From positions 1 through 5,991 of the forward strand of contig JBAZOJ010000223.1 of assembly GCA_041648755.1 (NCBI GenBank): a stretch of 5,991 bases of DNA. Direction: 5' to 3'. The DNA is from JBAZOJ01 sp041648755 (GTDB lineage Bacteria; Planctomycetota; B143-G9). The translations under genes and the position numbers were made by a program. How positions within the stretch are numbered: position 1 is the first letter of the stretch; each line of letters starts with the position of its first letter. This document shows, one piece after another, positions 1 to 4,572 of this stretch. The notes beneath the pieces are model-generated. The model did no database searches and was not told the DNA's origin. It was given only the letters and a program-made list of their open reading frames with translations.

Positions 1-653
1 ACCTGCACAAGACCTTCTCCACCCCGCACGGCGGCGGCGGACCCGGCTCCGGCCCCGTGGCTGTTTCCGAGCGGCTTGTGCCCTATCTGCCAAGCCCCAC
101 GGTTGAGCTGTTCAACGGGAAGTACCTCCTCAACAACTACCTGCCGTTCTCCATCGGCCCGCTGATGGCGTTCTACGGCAATTTCGCGATCATTCTGCGC
201 GCGTTCGTGTATATCCTCACGGTGGGAGGCGCGGGCATGAAGGCCGTATCCGAAGACGCCGTTCTCAACGCCAACTACCTGCGCGCGATGCTGTCCAAAC
301 GGTACAAAGTCGCCCACGACCGCATCTGCATGCACGAGTTCGTGCTGAGCAACACCGACAAGGCCGAAAAGCACTGCCCAACGCTCGCAATCGCCAAGCG
401 GCTTTTGGACTACGGCATCCATCCCCCGACGATCTACTTCCCGATGATCGTCAAGGAAGCGATGATGATCGAGCCCACCGAGACCGAGTCGAAGGAAACG
501 CTCGATGATTTCGTCGAGATTATGAACAAGATCGCCGACGAGATCGAGACGAATCCGGAGCTTCTTGCGAACGCTCCGAACAGCACGGTAGTGCGCAAAC
601 TGGACGAGGTCCGGGCGGCCAAGAAACCTGTCTTCAGGTTCTGTCAGGGGTAG
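1..653 (+). CDS. gcvPB: Glycine dehydrogenase (decarboxylating) subunit 2, C-terminal part (5' end outside window)
   Basis: This is the PLP-dependent P-protein of the glycine cleavage system, in the form split into two subunits. It decarboxylates glycine and passes the aminomethyl group to the lipoyl arm of GcvH in the cytoplasm. The reading frame is open from base 3 with no start in the window, so about 216 C-terminal residues are present of a usual length near 480-500. The first visible residues are LHKTFSTPHGGGGPGSGPV, the family's PLP site; the lysine codon at 9-11 is the expected Schiff-base lysine, followed by the glycine-rich loop. Further downstream, NANYL, then DRICMHEFVLS, then DYGIHPPTIYFP and MMIEPTETESKETLD all match the family's conserved C-terminal half. 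A GTG at 57 lies inside the conserved core and is not a start. The gene ends at TAG 651-653, directly before a terminator, so it is the last gene of its transcript. The identification is firm. Confidence 0.96.
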   Translation, partial: LHKTFSTPHGGGGPGSGPVAVSERLVPYLPSPTVELFNGKYLLNNYLPFSIGPLMAFYGNFAIILRAFVYILTVGGAGMKAVSEDAVLNANYLRAMLSKRYKVAHDRICMHEFVLSNTDKAEKHCPTLAIAKRLLDYGIHPPTIYFPMIVKEAMMIEPTETESKETLDDFVEIMNKIADEIETNPELLANAPNSTVVRKLDEVRAAKKPVFRFCQG

Positions 654-656
654 AAG

Positions 657-682
657 AAGGGGGAGCGAAAGCTCCCCCTTTT
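657..682 (+). terminator. Intrinsic terminator after gcvPB
   Basis: A perfect 10-base-pair stem (657-666 AAGGGGGAGC with 671-680 GCTCCCCCTT) is closed by a GAAA tetraloop and followed by a short T run (679-682). It begins four bases after the gcvPB stop codon. The GC-rich lower stem, the stable GNRA loop and the position make this a Rho-independent terminator. The T run is short, so efficiency may be moderate. The T/A-rich stem base could also let it act weakly in the other direction, but no minus-strand gene ends here. Confidence 0.9.
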
Positions 683-836
683 AGTCTGTAGTCCCCTTCG
701 ACTCTCGATGCTCGCTCAGAGCAGGCTGTCGTCTTTCGTCCTTAGCTGAGCCAACAGCCCGAACCAGGAATAGGCTGGAGGCCGGAAAAGAGCTGGATTG
801 CGAGGCCGTGGAGGCGGAGAAGACGAGCAGAAGAGG

Positions 837-870
837 TTTTACCACAGAGGGCACAGAGGTACGCAGAGGG
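837..870. repeat. CACAGAGG-type intergenic repeat tract
   Basis: The stretch reads ACCACAGAGG, GCACAGAGGT, ACGCAGAGGG: three imperfect units built on CACAGAGG or CGCAGAGG about 9-11 bases apart, preceded by TTTT. Strings of this type are, from memory, scattered between genes in many environmental bacterial genomes, with no agreed function. Here it lies between the first and second TTGCGAGGCC copies. Confidence 0.6.
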
Positions 871-922
871 TAGGAAAAACCTCATTTTGCGAGGCCAAAG
901 CGCAAACCATTTCGCCACAAAC

Positions 923-938
923 GCTTCGTCGACGAAGC
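923..938. repeat. 16-base perfect palindrome
   Basis: GCTTCGTCGACGAAGC is exactly self-complementary. As RNA or single-stranded DNA it could form a six-pair stem with a TCGA loop; as duplex DNA it could be a dimeric protein-binding site. It lies between the second and third TTGCGAGGCC copies. The GCTTCG/CGAAGC arms resemble the inner part of CATTGCGAGG...GAAGCAATC-type repeats. There is no T run after it, so it is not a terminator. Confidence 0.5.
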
Positions 939-1184
939 CTTGTGAGACAAAGCAGATGATCATTGCGAGGCCATGAAGATCAGAGATTATCCGCTAATGC
1001 ACGCCAATAAACGCGAAAAGAGCAGATTTTTGCGAGGCCCAAGAGGCGATAGGCCGTGAGTCAAGTCGAGGAGAAGCGGATTGCGAGGCCAGCGACCCAA
1101 GAGTCTTACGACGGAGTGCATCCCTCCAGGCCGCGGACCCATTCGCCTTCCATTTCCGCGAACGCGTGGCATACTGGCCCTCGC

Positions 1185-1493
1185 ATGGCAAGCCTTGGCA
1201 CATTCTTCCATTTCGCAGAGATTGCTTCCGCCGCCGTTACCGGCCTCACGGTCGCCGTATGGTGCTCGCGAATAGTCGCACTTCCCCTGCACCGGGTGCC
1301 TCTCGACCTTCCTTGGCTGCTGTACGCCATCCCCGCCGGTTGCTGGCTGTTGTCCTACCTGGCAAACCGCATAACGCTGCCGGGAGATGCCATCGTCGAG
1401 TTCACCGAGCGCATCCGCCGGGCGGAGACCATTGCCTTCTGGGTCGCATTTCTTTTTGGGTTCGCGACCGGCGCGATTGCCGCCTTTGTCTGA
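1185..1493 (+). CDS. Small hypothetical membrane protein, three predicted helices
   Basis: I do not recognise the family. From the ATG at 1185 the product is 102 residues with three hydrophobic segments: about residues 8-33 (HFAEIASAAVTGLTVAVW onward), 43-61 (LPWLLYAIPAGCWLLSYLA) and 80-102, the last running to the very C-terminus. The loop between helices 2 and 3 is charged (around FTERIRRAE), so the protein is probably an inner-membrane protein with little outside the bilayer. A GTG at 1056 in the same frame would give 145 residues. I prefer 1185 because the 43 extra residues are basic, Pro/Ser-rich and hydrophilic and are partly read from the fifth TTGCGAGGCC copy; however, an AGAGG ahead of the GTG is a possible ribosome-binding site and the ATG lacks a clear one. 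A CATACT box at 1170-1175 might be a -10 close to the ATG. Function is unknown. Confidence 0.55.
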   Translation: MASLGTFFHFAEIASAAVTGLTVAVWCSRIVALPLHRVPLDLPWLLYAIPAGCWLLSYLANRITLPGDAIVEFTERIRRAETIAFWVAFLFGFATGAIAAFV

Positions 1494-1494
1494 T

Positions 1495-1523
1495 TTGCGC
1501 GCCGGGCCAAAAGCGTAGAATAT
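1495..1523 (+). promoter_or_regulatory. Candidate sigma-70-type promoter for the 1550 gene
   Basis: TTGCGC at 1495-1500 and TAGAAT at 1516-1521 are separated by 15 bases, or GAATAT at 1518-1523 by 17. The TAGAAT hexamer matches TATAAT at five of six positions. It sits about 28 bases ahead of the ATG at 1550, leaving room for a short leader with the GGAGGT ribosome-binding site. The -35 is weak, and the call rests on the -10 and its position. Confidence 0.45.
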
Positions 1524-1540
1524 CTGCAAGCAATTAGATT

Positions 1541-1546
1541 GGAGGT
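1541..1546 (+). promoter_or_regulatory. Ribosome-binding site of the 1550 gene
   Basis: GGAGGT lies three bases before the ATG at 1550. The spacing is short but the match to the anti-Shine-Dalgarno sequence is strong, and it supports translation of a gene that has no recognisable homologue. Confidence 0.7.
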
Positions 1547-1549
1547 CGC

Positions 1550-1858
1550 ATGCCTCGAAGATCGGTCGGCAAGACTGCAGCCAGCGCCAAAGACCTTGGA
1601 TATCTCGAGGACGTGGTGAAAAGCCTGCAAAAGAGCTTCAGCCGCGTATCGCGCGATACCGCCGTTGTCAGCGAAAGTGCTGCGCGAGCCCGTGTCGTGG
1701 GCCGGGTTCGGTTCACGATGGGCCTCACGGTTACGCCCGAAGGCGACAGGCTGCGTGTGGATCCGGCAGGAATTATCACGCTGAGTATTGAAGGGGAGAT
1801 AGAGCCAAATGTCAGGTACAAGACCGGTGATACATCTGACCGCGCCGACGAGCGATAG
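1550..1858 (+). CDS. Hypothetical small protein, first gene of an overlapping pair
   Basis: I do not recognise the family. The product is 102 residues, hydrophilic, without signal peptide or membrane segment. The N-terminal part (residues 1-50) is basic and looks helical (LGYLEDVVKSLQKSFSRVS, then an Ala/Arg-rich stretch). From about residue 50 the pattern alternates hydrophobic and polar residues (VVGRVRFTMGLTVTPEGDRLRV, then GIITLSIEGEIEPNVRY), suggesting a small beta-sheet with a PEGD turn. The tail is charged and disordered-looking. The start is supported by GGAGGT three bases upstream and a candidate promoter before it. Its last 50 bases overlap the start of the next gene in a different frame, so the two are probably expressed and translated together. 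The helix-then-strands layout also appears in the next gene; a shared fold is possible but not shown. Confidence 0.65.
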   Translation: MPRRSVGKTAASAKDLGYLEDVVKSLQKSFSRVSRDTAVVSESAARARVVGRVRFTMGLTVTPEGDRLRVDPAGIITLSIEGEIEPNVRYKTGDTSDRADER

Positions 1859-2108
1859 CCCATTGAACGCGCCCCCATCCGAGGACGCGGTCGAAATCGG
1901 CGAATTCTTCTCCGGCGTAGTGGACCGCCTCCGCGACTCCATTCCCCCCGGAGGGCCGCCCGTTGACATCGAACTCAAAATGGGCTCGGTGGTTCTGACG
2001 CGCAAGGGCCTGTTCGTGACCGCCCGCTCGGAGCAAAGCAGCTTCGAACTGAGGCTCGCGACGAGGGTGCATCCGAGAGACGTCAGGAAGGAGGAACGAG
2101 GAGATTGA
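1809..2108 (+). CDS. Hypothetical small protein, second gene of the overlapping pair
   Basis: I do not recognise the family. The product is 99 residues, soluble-looking. After a Pro/Ser-rich lead of about 25 residues comes a probable helix (EIGEFFSGVVDRLRDSI), a PPGGPP turn, and then alternating strand-like segments (VDIELKMG, VVLTRKGLFVTAR, SFELRLATRV). The order helix, turn, strands is like that of the upstream gene and also recalls trypsin-co-occurring (trypco) small domains, but that comparison is from memory and weak. The ATG lies 50 bases inside the upstream gene, with GGGGAG about ten bases before it, which fits translational coupling. The stop codon, TGA at 2106-2108, lies inside the left terminal repeat of the S23 element, so the native C-terminus may have been altered by insertion. 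Confidence 0.6.
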   Translation: MSGTRPVIHLTAPTSDSPLNAPPSEDAVEIGEFFSGVVDRLRDSIPPGGPPVDIELKMGSVVLTRKGLFVTARSEQSSFELRLATRVHPRDVRKEERGD

Positions 2109-2134
2109 TGAATGATGATTGATGATTGATGAGT
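2104..2134 (+). repeat. Left terminal inverted repeat of the S23 element
   Basis: It begins ATTGATGAATGATGATTGAT and continues with a second ATTGATGA. It differs from the reverse complement of the right repeat at only two positions (the 21st and 30th bases). Internally it is built from ATGATT/ATTGATGA-like units, so it is also a degenerate tandem repeat of period about 7. It contains the stop codon of the preceding gene. Confidence 0.85.
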
Positions 2135-2207
2135 GTCGATCCGATGGAGAAGAGAAAGCCAGGACGGAGTCTGGGGCCGTTGCGAACCATTGATGAATGT
2201 CGAACCG
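2125..2207 (+). repeat. 19-base direct repeat inside the left end of the element
   Basis: The 19 bases at 2125-2143 (ATTGATGAGTGTCGATCCG) recur at 2189-2207 (ATTGATGAATGTCGAACCG) with two mismatches, 64 bases apart. The first copy overlaps the inner part of the left terminal repeat, so the second looks like a partial duplicate of the element end. Apart from this and a small hairpin at 2223-2237 (AGGGCA/TGCCCT around GCA), which could weakly terminate the minus-strand S23 transcript, I see nothing else in 2135-2255. Confidence 0.6.
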
Positions 2208-2255
2208 GAATCAGGCAAATTCAGGGCAGCATGCCCTTGGGTCTGGAACGCCGGA

Positions 2256-2624
2256 CTACGTTCGAGCCGTACGCTGCTTGACAGTCTTCGCGGCAGAAAC
2301 GAGCATGGCAGTAAGTTCATCGGCTTCTTCCAATAGACCAGGAATTGCATCAACTTCGACCGTGCCAGTCTCCTGAAGCAACTCGATCCAATAGACGCTC
2401 TCCTCAAGCTCTTGAAGTGCGACTTCGATCTTACTGACGAGTTCTGCATCCGATCGGCTCCGCTTACCTTCCCGCACGTGAGCGCCAACAGAAGTACCGC
2501 ATCGCAAAAGCTGCTTCCCGATGACCTGCGCCTCGGCTGTGTGTGGCAATGCTGAGTAAAGTCGGATGATACGCAAGGCAAACGCCTTGGTCCTTATCAG
2601 CAGGTTCTGACGGTCTTCTACCAT
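2256..2624 (-). CDS. Four-helix-bundle protein, S23 / 23S rRNA intervening-sequence protein family
   Basis: The product from the ATG at 2622-2624 is 122 residues, the usual length for this family of small all-helical proteins, which form pentamer-like bundles related to Avd of diversity-generating retroelements. Their biochemical role is not established; nucleic-acid binding is suspected. Hallmarks seen are KAFALRIIRLYSALP in helix 1, VIGKQLLRCGTSVGAHVREG before helix 2 (the family's K-Q-L-x-R-S-G-T-S-I-G-A-N-x-x-E signature), AELVSKIEVALQELEESVYWIELL in helix 3, and a last helix with LLEEADELTAMLVSAAKTVK. I chose this start because AAAGGAA lies six bases ahead; an in-frame ATG at 2655-2657 would add 11 charged residues and has no ribosome-binding site. 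The gene stands alone on the minus strand, inside terminal inverted repeats, with no reverse transcriptase or variable repeat nearby, so it is not a retroelement Avd. The family call is firm and the function open. Confidence 0.92.
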   Translation of the reverse strand: MVEDRQNLLIRTKAFALRIIRLYSALPHTAEAQVIGKQLLRCGTSVGAHVREGKRSRSDAELVSKIEVALQELEESVYWIELLQETGTVEVDAIPGLLEEADELTAMLVSAAKTVKQRTART

Positions 2625-2658
2625 TTCGAGTTCCTTTCTTTCTCCGCACTTGGCCATT

Positions 2659-2691
2659 CAACGCAGTTGCGCCTGCATGGCAACGCAGTTG
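2659..2691. repeat. Direct repeat CAACGCAGTTG ahead of the S23 gene
   Basis: The 11-mer CAACGCAGTTG occurs at 2659-2669 and again at 2681-2691, a 22-base period (about two helical turns). It lies upstream of the S23 start on its coding strand. The period is suggestive of a binding site for a protein on one face of the DNA, but two copies are little evidence. Confidence 0.5.
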
Positions 2692-2711
2692 GCCAACTCC
2701 TTCTTCCTCTT

Positions 2712-2742
2712 ATTCATCAATAATCAATCATCATTCATCAAT
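2712..2742 (-). repeat. Right terminal inverted repeat of the S23 element
   Basis: Read on the minus strand it begins ATTGATGAATGATGATTGAT, identical over 20 bases to the left repeat, then matches at nine of the remaining eleven. Its outer end is four bases from the glnS stop codon (2747-2749). Paired with the left copy in a transcript, it would form a long A/U-rich stem enclosing the S23 message. Confidence 0.85.
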
Positions 2743-2746
2743 ACTT

Positions 2747-4435
2747 CTACGTCGTTTTCTTCTGTATCTTCGCCCAATCGTCGGTCAGGGTTGAGGTGCG
2801 GTTGAAGACGAGTTTGCCGGGAGCGGAGTCGAGGTCAACGCAGAAGTAGCCCTTGCGCTCGAACTGGAAGCGGTCGAGGGGCTTGGCACCTGCGAGGCCG
2901 GGCTCGATAAGGCAGTTGGTTAAAACCACGAGGGAATCGGGATTGAAGTAGTCCAGCCAGGTCTTGCCTTCCTCGATCGTGTAGTGGTCGTCCTTGAACA
3001 TGTGGTCGTACAGCCTGACCTCAGCATGTATAGCGTGCGCGGCATCAACCCAGTGGATGGTGCTCTTGACCTTGCGGCCGTCGGGGGAGTCGCCGCCGCG
3101 GGTGGCCGGGTCGTAGGTGCAGCGCAACTCGGTGACTTCGCCGGTGGCGGGGTCCTTGACGACGCCCACGCATTTGATGAAGTACGCGTAGCGGAAGCGC
3201 ACCTCGCGCCCGGGGGCCATGCGGTAGAACTTTGGATGGGGCTCTTCCATGAAGTCGTCGCGCTCGATGTAAAGCTCGCGACTGAACGGCACTTTACGGC
3301 TGCCAGCCGAGGGATCTTCGGGGTTGTTGACCGCGTCGAGTTCCTCGCTGGTGCCTTCGGGGTAGTTCTCGATGACCACCTTGAGGGGATTGAGGACGGC
3401 CATAACGCGAGTAGAACTCTTGTTGAGGTTCGCGCGCAGGATATGCTCCAGCAGCGCGAAATCTATGGTGCTTTCGGATTTGGCGACGCCGATTTCGGCG
3501 GCGAAATCACGTATCGCTTCAGCCGTGTATCCCCGCCTGCGCAGCCCGGCTATGGTGGGCATACGCGGATCGTCCCAGCCTCGCACGAGGCCTTTCTCCA
3601 CGAGTTCAAGAAGCTTGCGCTTGCTCATCACGGTATGGGTGACGTTCAGCCGCGCGAACTCGATCTGCTGGGGATGGTAGATGCCCAACCGCTCGATGAA
3701 CCAGTCGTACAGCGGCCTGTGATTCTCGAACTCCAGGGTGCATATCGAGTGCGTGATGCCTTCGATCGAGTCGGATTCGCCGTGGGCGAAGTCGTACATA
3801 GGGTAGATGCACCACTTGTCGCCGGTGCGAGGATGTGAGGCCTTGAGAATCCGGTACAGGACCGGGTCGCGCATATTAAGGTTGGGAGACGCCATGTTGA
3901 TCTTGGCGCGCAGAGTGCGTGTGCCCTCGTCGAACTCCCCTGACCTCATCCTTCTGAAGAGATCGAGGTTTTCCTCGATGGGGCGATTGCGCCAGGGGCT
4001 CTCCTTGCCGGGAGTGGTCAGAGTGCCGCGATGCACGCGGATTTCCTCAGCCGTCAGGTCGTCAACGTAGGCGACGCCCTTCTGGATAAGCTGTTCGGCC
4101 CAGAGGTAAAGCTGGTCGTAATAGTCGGACGCGTAGTACAGGTGGGTGCCCCAGTCGAAGCCGAGCCACCGGACGTCGCGAATGATCGACTGGATGTACT
4201 CGTCGGCTTCCTTGGTGGGGTTGGTGTCGTCAAAACGGAGGTGACACCGCCCGTTGAAGTCCCGGGCAATTCCGAAGTTCAGGCAGATGCTCTTCGCATG
4301 GCCTATGTGAAGATACCCGTTGGGTTCGGGAGGGAAGCGTGTAACCACGCGGCCGCCGAACCGGTTGGTCTTGAGGTCCTCGACGATCATCTGGCGAATG
4401 AAGTCGTTTCCGACAGGGGGCGTGATGCCGTCCAT
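2747..4435 (-). CDS. glnS: Glutaminyl-tRNA synthetase
   Basis: This class I aminoacyl-tRNA synthetase charges tRNA-Gln with glutamine using ATP in the cytoplasm. From the ATG at 4433-4435 it has 562 residues, close to the 553 of E. coli GlnRS. The catalytic core shows FPPEPNGYLHIGHAKS with the HIGH motif at residues 43-46, LRFDDTNP shortly after, and the KMSKS-equivalent VMSKRKL at 269-275. The glutamine-specific form (rather than GluRS) is supported by PPEPNGYLHIGH and by the C-terminal beta-barrel anticodon-binding region, including VPFSRELYIERDDF and FNRTSTLTDDW near the end. The frame is open upstream to 4552, but those 39 residues overlap the promoter TATAAT and are not family-like; AAAGGAA five bases before the chosen ATG supports it. 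The gene stands alone, divergent from the FGE-like gene. Its presence implies that Gln-tRNA is made directly, at least in part. Confidence 0.97.
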   Translation of the reverse strand: MDGITPPVGNDFIRQMIVEDLKTNRFGGRVVTRFPPEPNGYLHIGHAKSICLNFGIARDFNGRCHLRFDDTNPTKEADEYIQSIIRDVRWLGFDWGTHLYYASDYYDQLYLWAEQLIQKGVAYVDDLTAEEIRVHRGTLTTPGKESPWRNRPIEENLDLFRRMRSGEFDEGTRTLRAKINMASPNLNMRDPVLYRILKASHPRTGDKWCIYPMYDFAHGESDSIEGITHSICTLEFENHRPLYDWFIERLGIYHPQQIEFARLNVTHTVMSKRKLLELVEKGLVRGWDDPRMPTIAGLRRRGYTAEAIRDFAAEIGVAKSESTIDFALLEHILRANLNKSSTRVMAVLNPLKVVIENYPEGTSEELDAVNNPEDPSAGSRKVPFSRELYIERDDFMEEPHPKFYRMAPGREVRFRYAYFIKCVGVVKDPATGEVTELRCTYDPATRGGDSPDGRKVKSTIHWVDAAHAIHAEVRLYDHMFKDDHYTIEEGKTWLDYFNPDSLVVLTNCLIEPGLAGAKPLDRFQFERKGYFCVDLDSAPGKLVFNRTSTLTDDWAKIQKKTT

Positions 4436-4478
4436 CTGTGTTCCTTTCGCGGCAAGTCCAATGGCCTGCCAGCGAGGA

Positions 4479-4506
4479 ATTATACCCAACGTCCCGGCGA
4501 TTGCAC
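4479..4506 (-). promoter_or_regulatory. glnS promoter
   Basis: On the minus strand a perfect TATAAT (4479-4484) lies about 43 bases before the glnS ATG. A GTGCAA 16 bases further upstream is a weak -35 candidate (three of six matches). Transcription would begin near 4472 and give a leader of about 37 bases that includes the AAAGGAA ribosome-binding site. The -10 is convincing and the -35 is not. Confidence 0.65.
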
Positions 4507-4536
4507 TTTTCGGGCGTCGGGAAGAGGGGTAGAATG

Positions 4537-4565
4537 TTGATTGACACCCCAAAATCCGATATACT
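4537..4565 (+). promoter_or_regulatory. Promoter of the FGE-like gene, probably giving a leaderless mRNA
   Basis: TTGATT (4537-4542) and TATACT (4560-4565) are separated by exactly 17 bases and match the sigma-70 consensus at four and five of six positions. The ATG begins at 4573, seven bases after the -10, which is where transcription should start. No Shine-Dalgarno sequence lies before the ATG. An overlapping TTGACA at 4541-4546 is a better -35 by sequence but has no good -10 at the right distance. It is divergent from the glnS promoter about 50-60 bases away. Confidence 0.6.
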
Positions 4566-4572
4566 TAACTTG

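Larger units (their letters stand above)
797..1090 (+). repeat. Five dispersed direct copies of TTGCGAGGCC
   Basis: The exact 10-mer TTGCGAGGCC occurs at 798-807, 887-896, 963-972, 1030-1039 and 1081-1090, always on the plus strand. Copies 1, 3 and 5 are preceded by A and copies 2 and 4 by T. Start-to-start spacings are 89, 76, 67 and 51 bases, so each interval is shorter than the last. The intervening sequences are not obviously alike. Five copies of a 10-mer in under 300 bases is far above chance. The core resembles one half of the CATTGCGAGG...CGAAGCAATC palindromic repeats that I recall from many environmental bacterial genomes, but the matching second half is not seen here. Variable spacing and the short unit rule out a CRISPR. 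Function is unknown: they could be protein-binding sites or remnants of a mobile palindromic repeat. Confidence 0.8.
683..1184. other. Gene-free, repeat-rich intergenic stretch
   Basis: This stretch of about 500 bases between the gcvPB terminator and the small membrane protein has no reading frame with a recognisable protein, and no tRNA- or rRNA-like sequence was seen. It holds five copies of a 10-mer, a CACAGAGG-type tract and a perfect palindrome, each listed separately. Short minus-strand frames cross it, but they are translations of the repeats (for example a cysteine-rich string read from the CACAGAGG tract). A GTG at 1056 could extend the downstream membrane protein into this region, which I think is unlikely. 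Confidence 0.7.
2104..2742. mobile_element. Putative S23-carrying element bounded by terminal inverted repeats
   Basis: Two near-identical sequences in opposite orientation bound this 639-base segment: 2104-2134 and the reverse complement of 2712-2742 match at 29 of 31 positions, including the first 20. The only gene inside is the S23-family four-helix-bundle gene on the minus strand. The segment fills the gap between two convergent genes: the left repeat contains the TGA of the 1809 gene and the right one ends four bases before the glnS stop. S23 ORFs are best known from intervening sequences in bacterial 23S rRNA, which also have inverted-repeat ends that pair in the RNA. This unit has the same layout outside rRNA. 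There is no transposase and I see no target-site duplication (GAG on the left, ACT on the right), so mobility is inferred. If it moves, it would need help or a mechanism not yet known. Confidence 0.55.

Noticed and set aside
797..1090. CRISPR array
   Set aside because: The repeat is only 10 bases and the spacings run from 51 to 89 with no common length. No cas gene is in view.
1355..2581. Long minus-strand open frame (408 codons) across the small genes and the S23 gene
   Set aside because: Its translation is low-complexity (Ser/Arg/Pro-rich) and resembles no family. It is antisense to three better-supported genes and out of frame with the S23 gene. In GC-rich DNA such frames are expected.
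2256..2624. Avd component of a diversity-generating retroelement
   Set aside because: The protein belongs to the related fold, but no reverse transcriptase, template repeat or variable repeat lies anywhere in the window.
2256..2624. A 23S rRNA gene interrupted by an intervening sequence
   Set aside because: Flanking sequence on both sides is protein-coding (the 1809 gene and glnS), with no rRNA sequence.
2104..2742. Classical insertion sequence
   Set aside because: Terminal inverted repeats are present, but there is no transposase and no target-site duplication at the outer edges, so it is reported only as a putative element.
2984..3838. 284-codon plus-strand frame opposite glnS
   Set aside because: It mirrors glnS codons on the other strand (Val/Ala/Gly/Glu-rich), has no family motifs, and glnS is beyond doubt.
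4436..4552. Upstream start for glnS at 4552 (601 residues)
   Set aside because: The extension overlaps the TATAAT promoter box and is not conserved-looking. The ATG at 4435 has AAAGGAA at the right distance and gives the usual family length.
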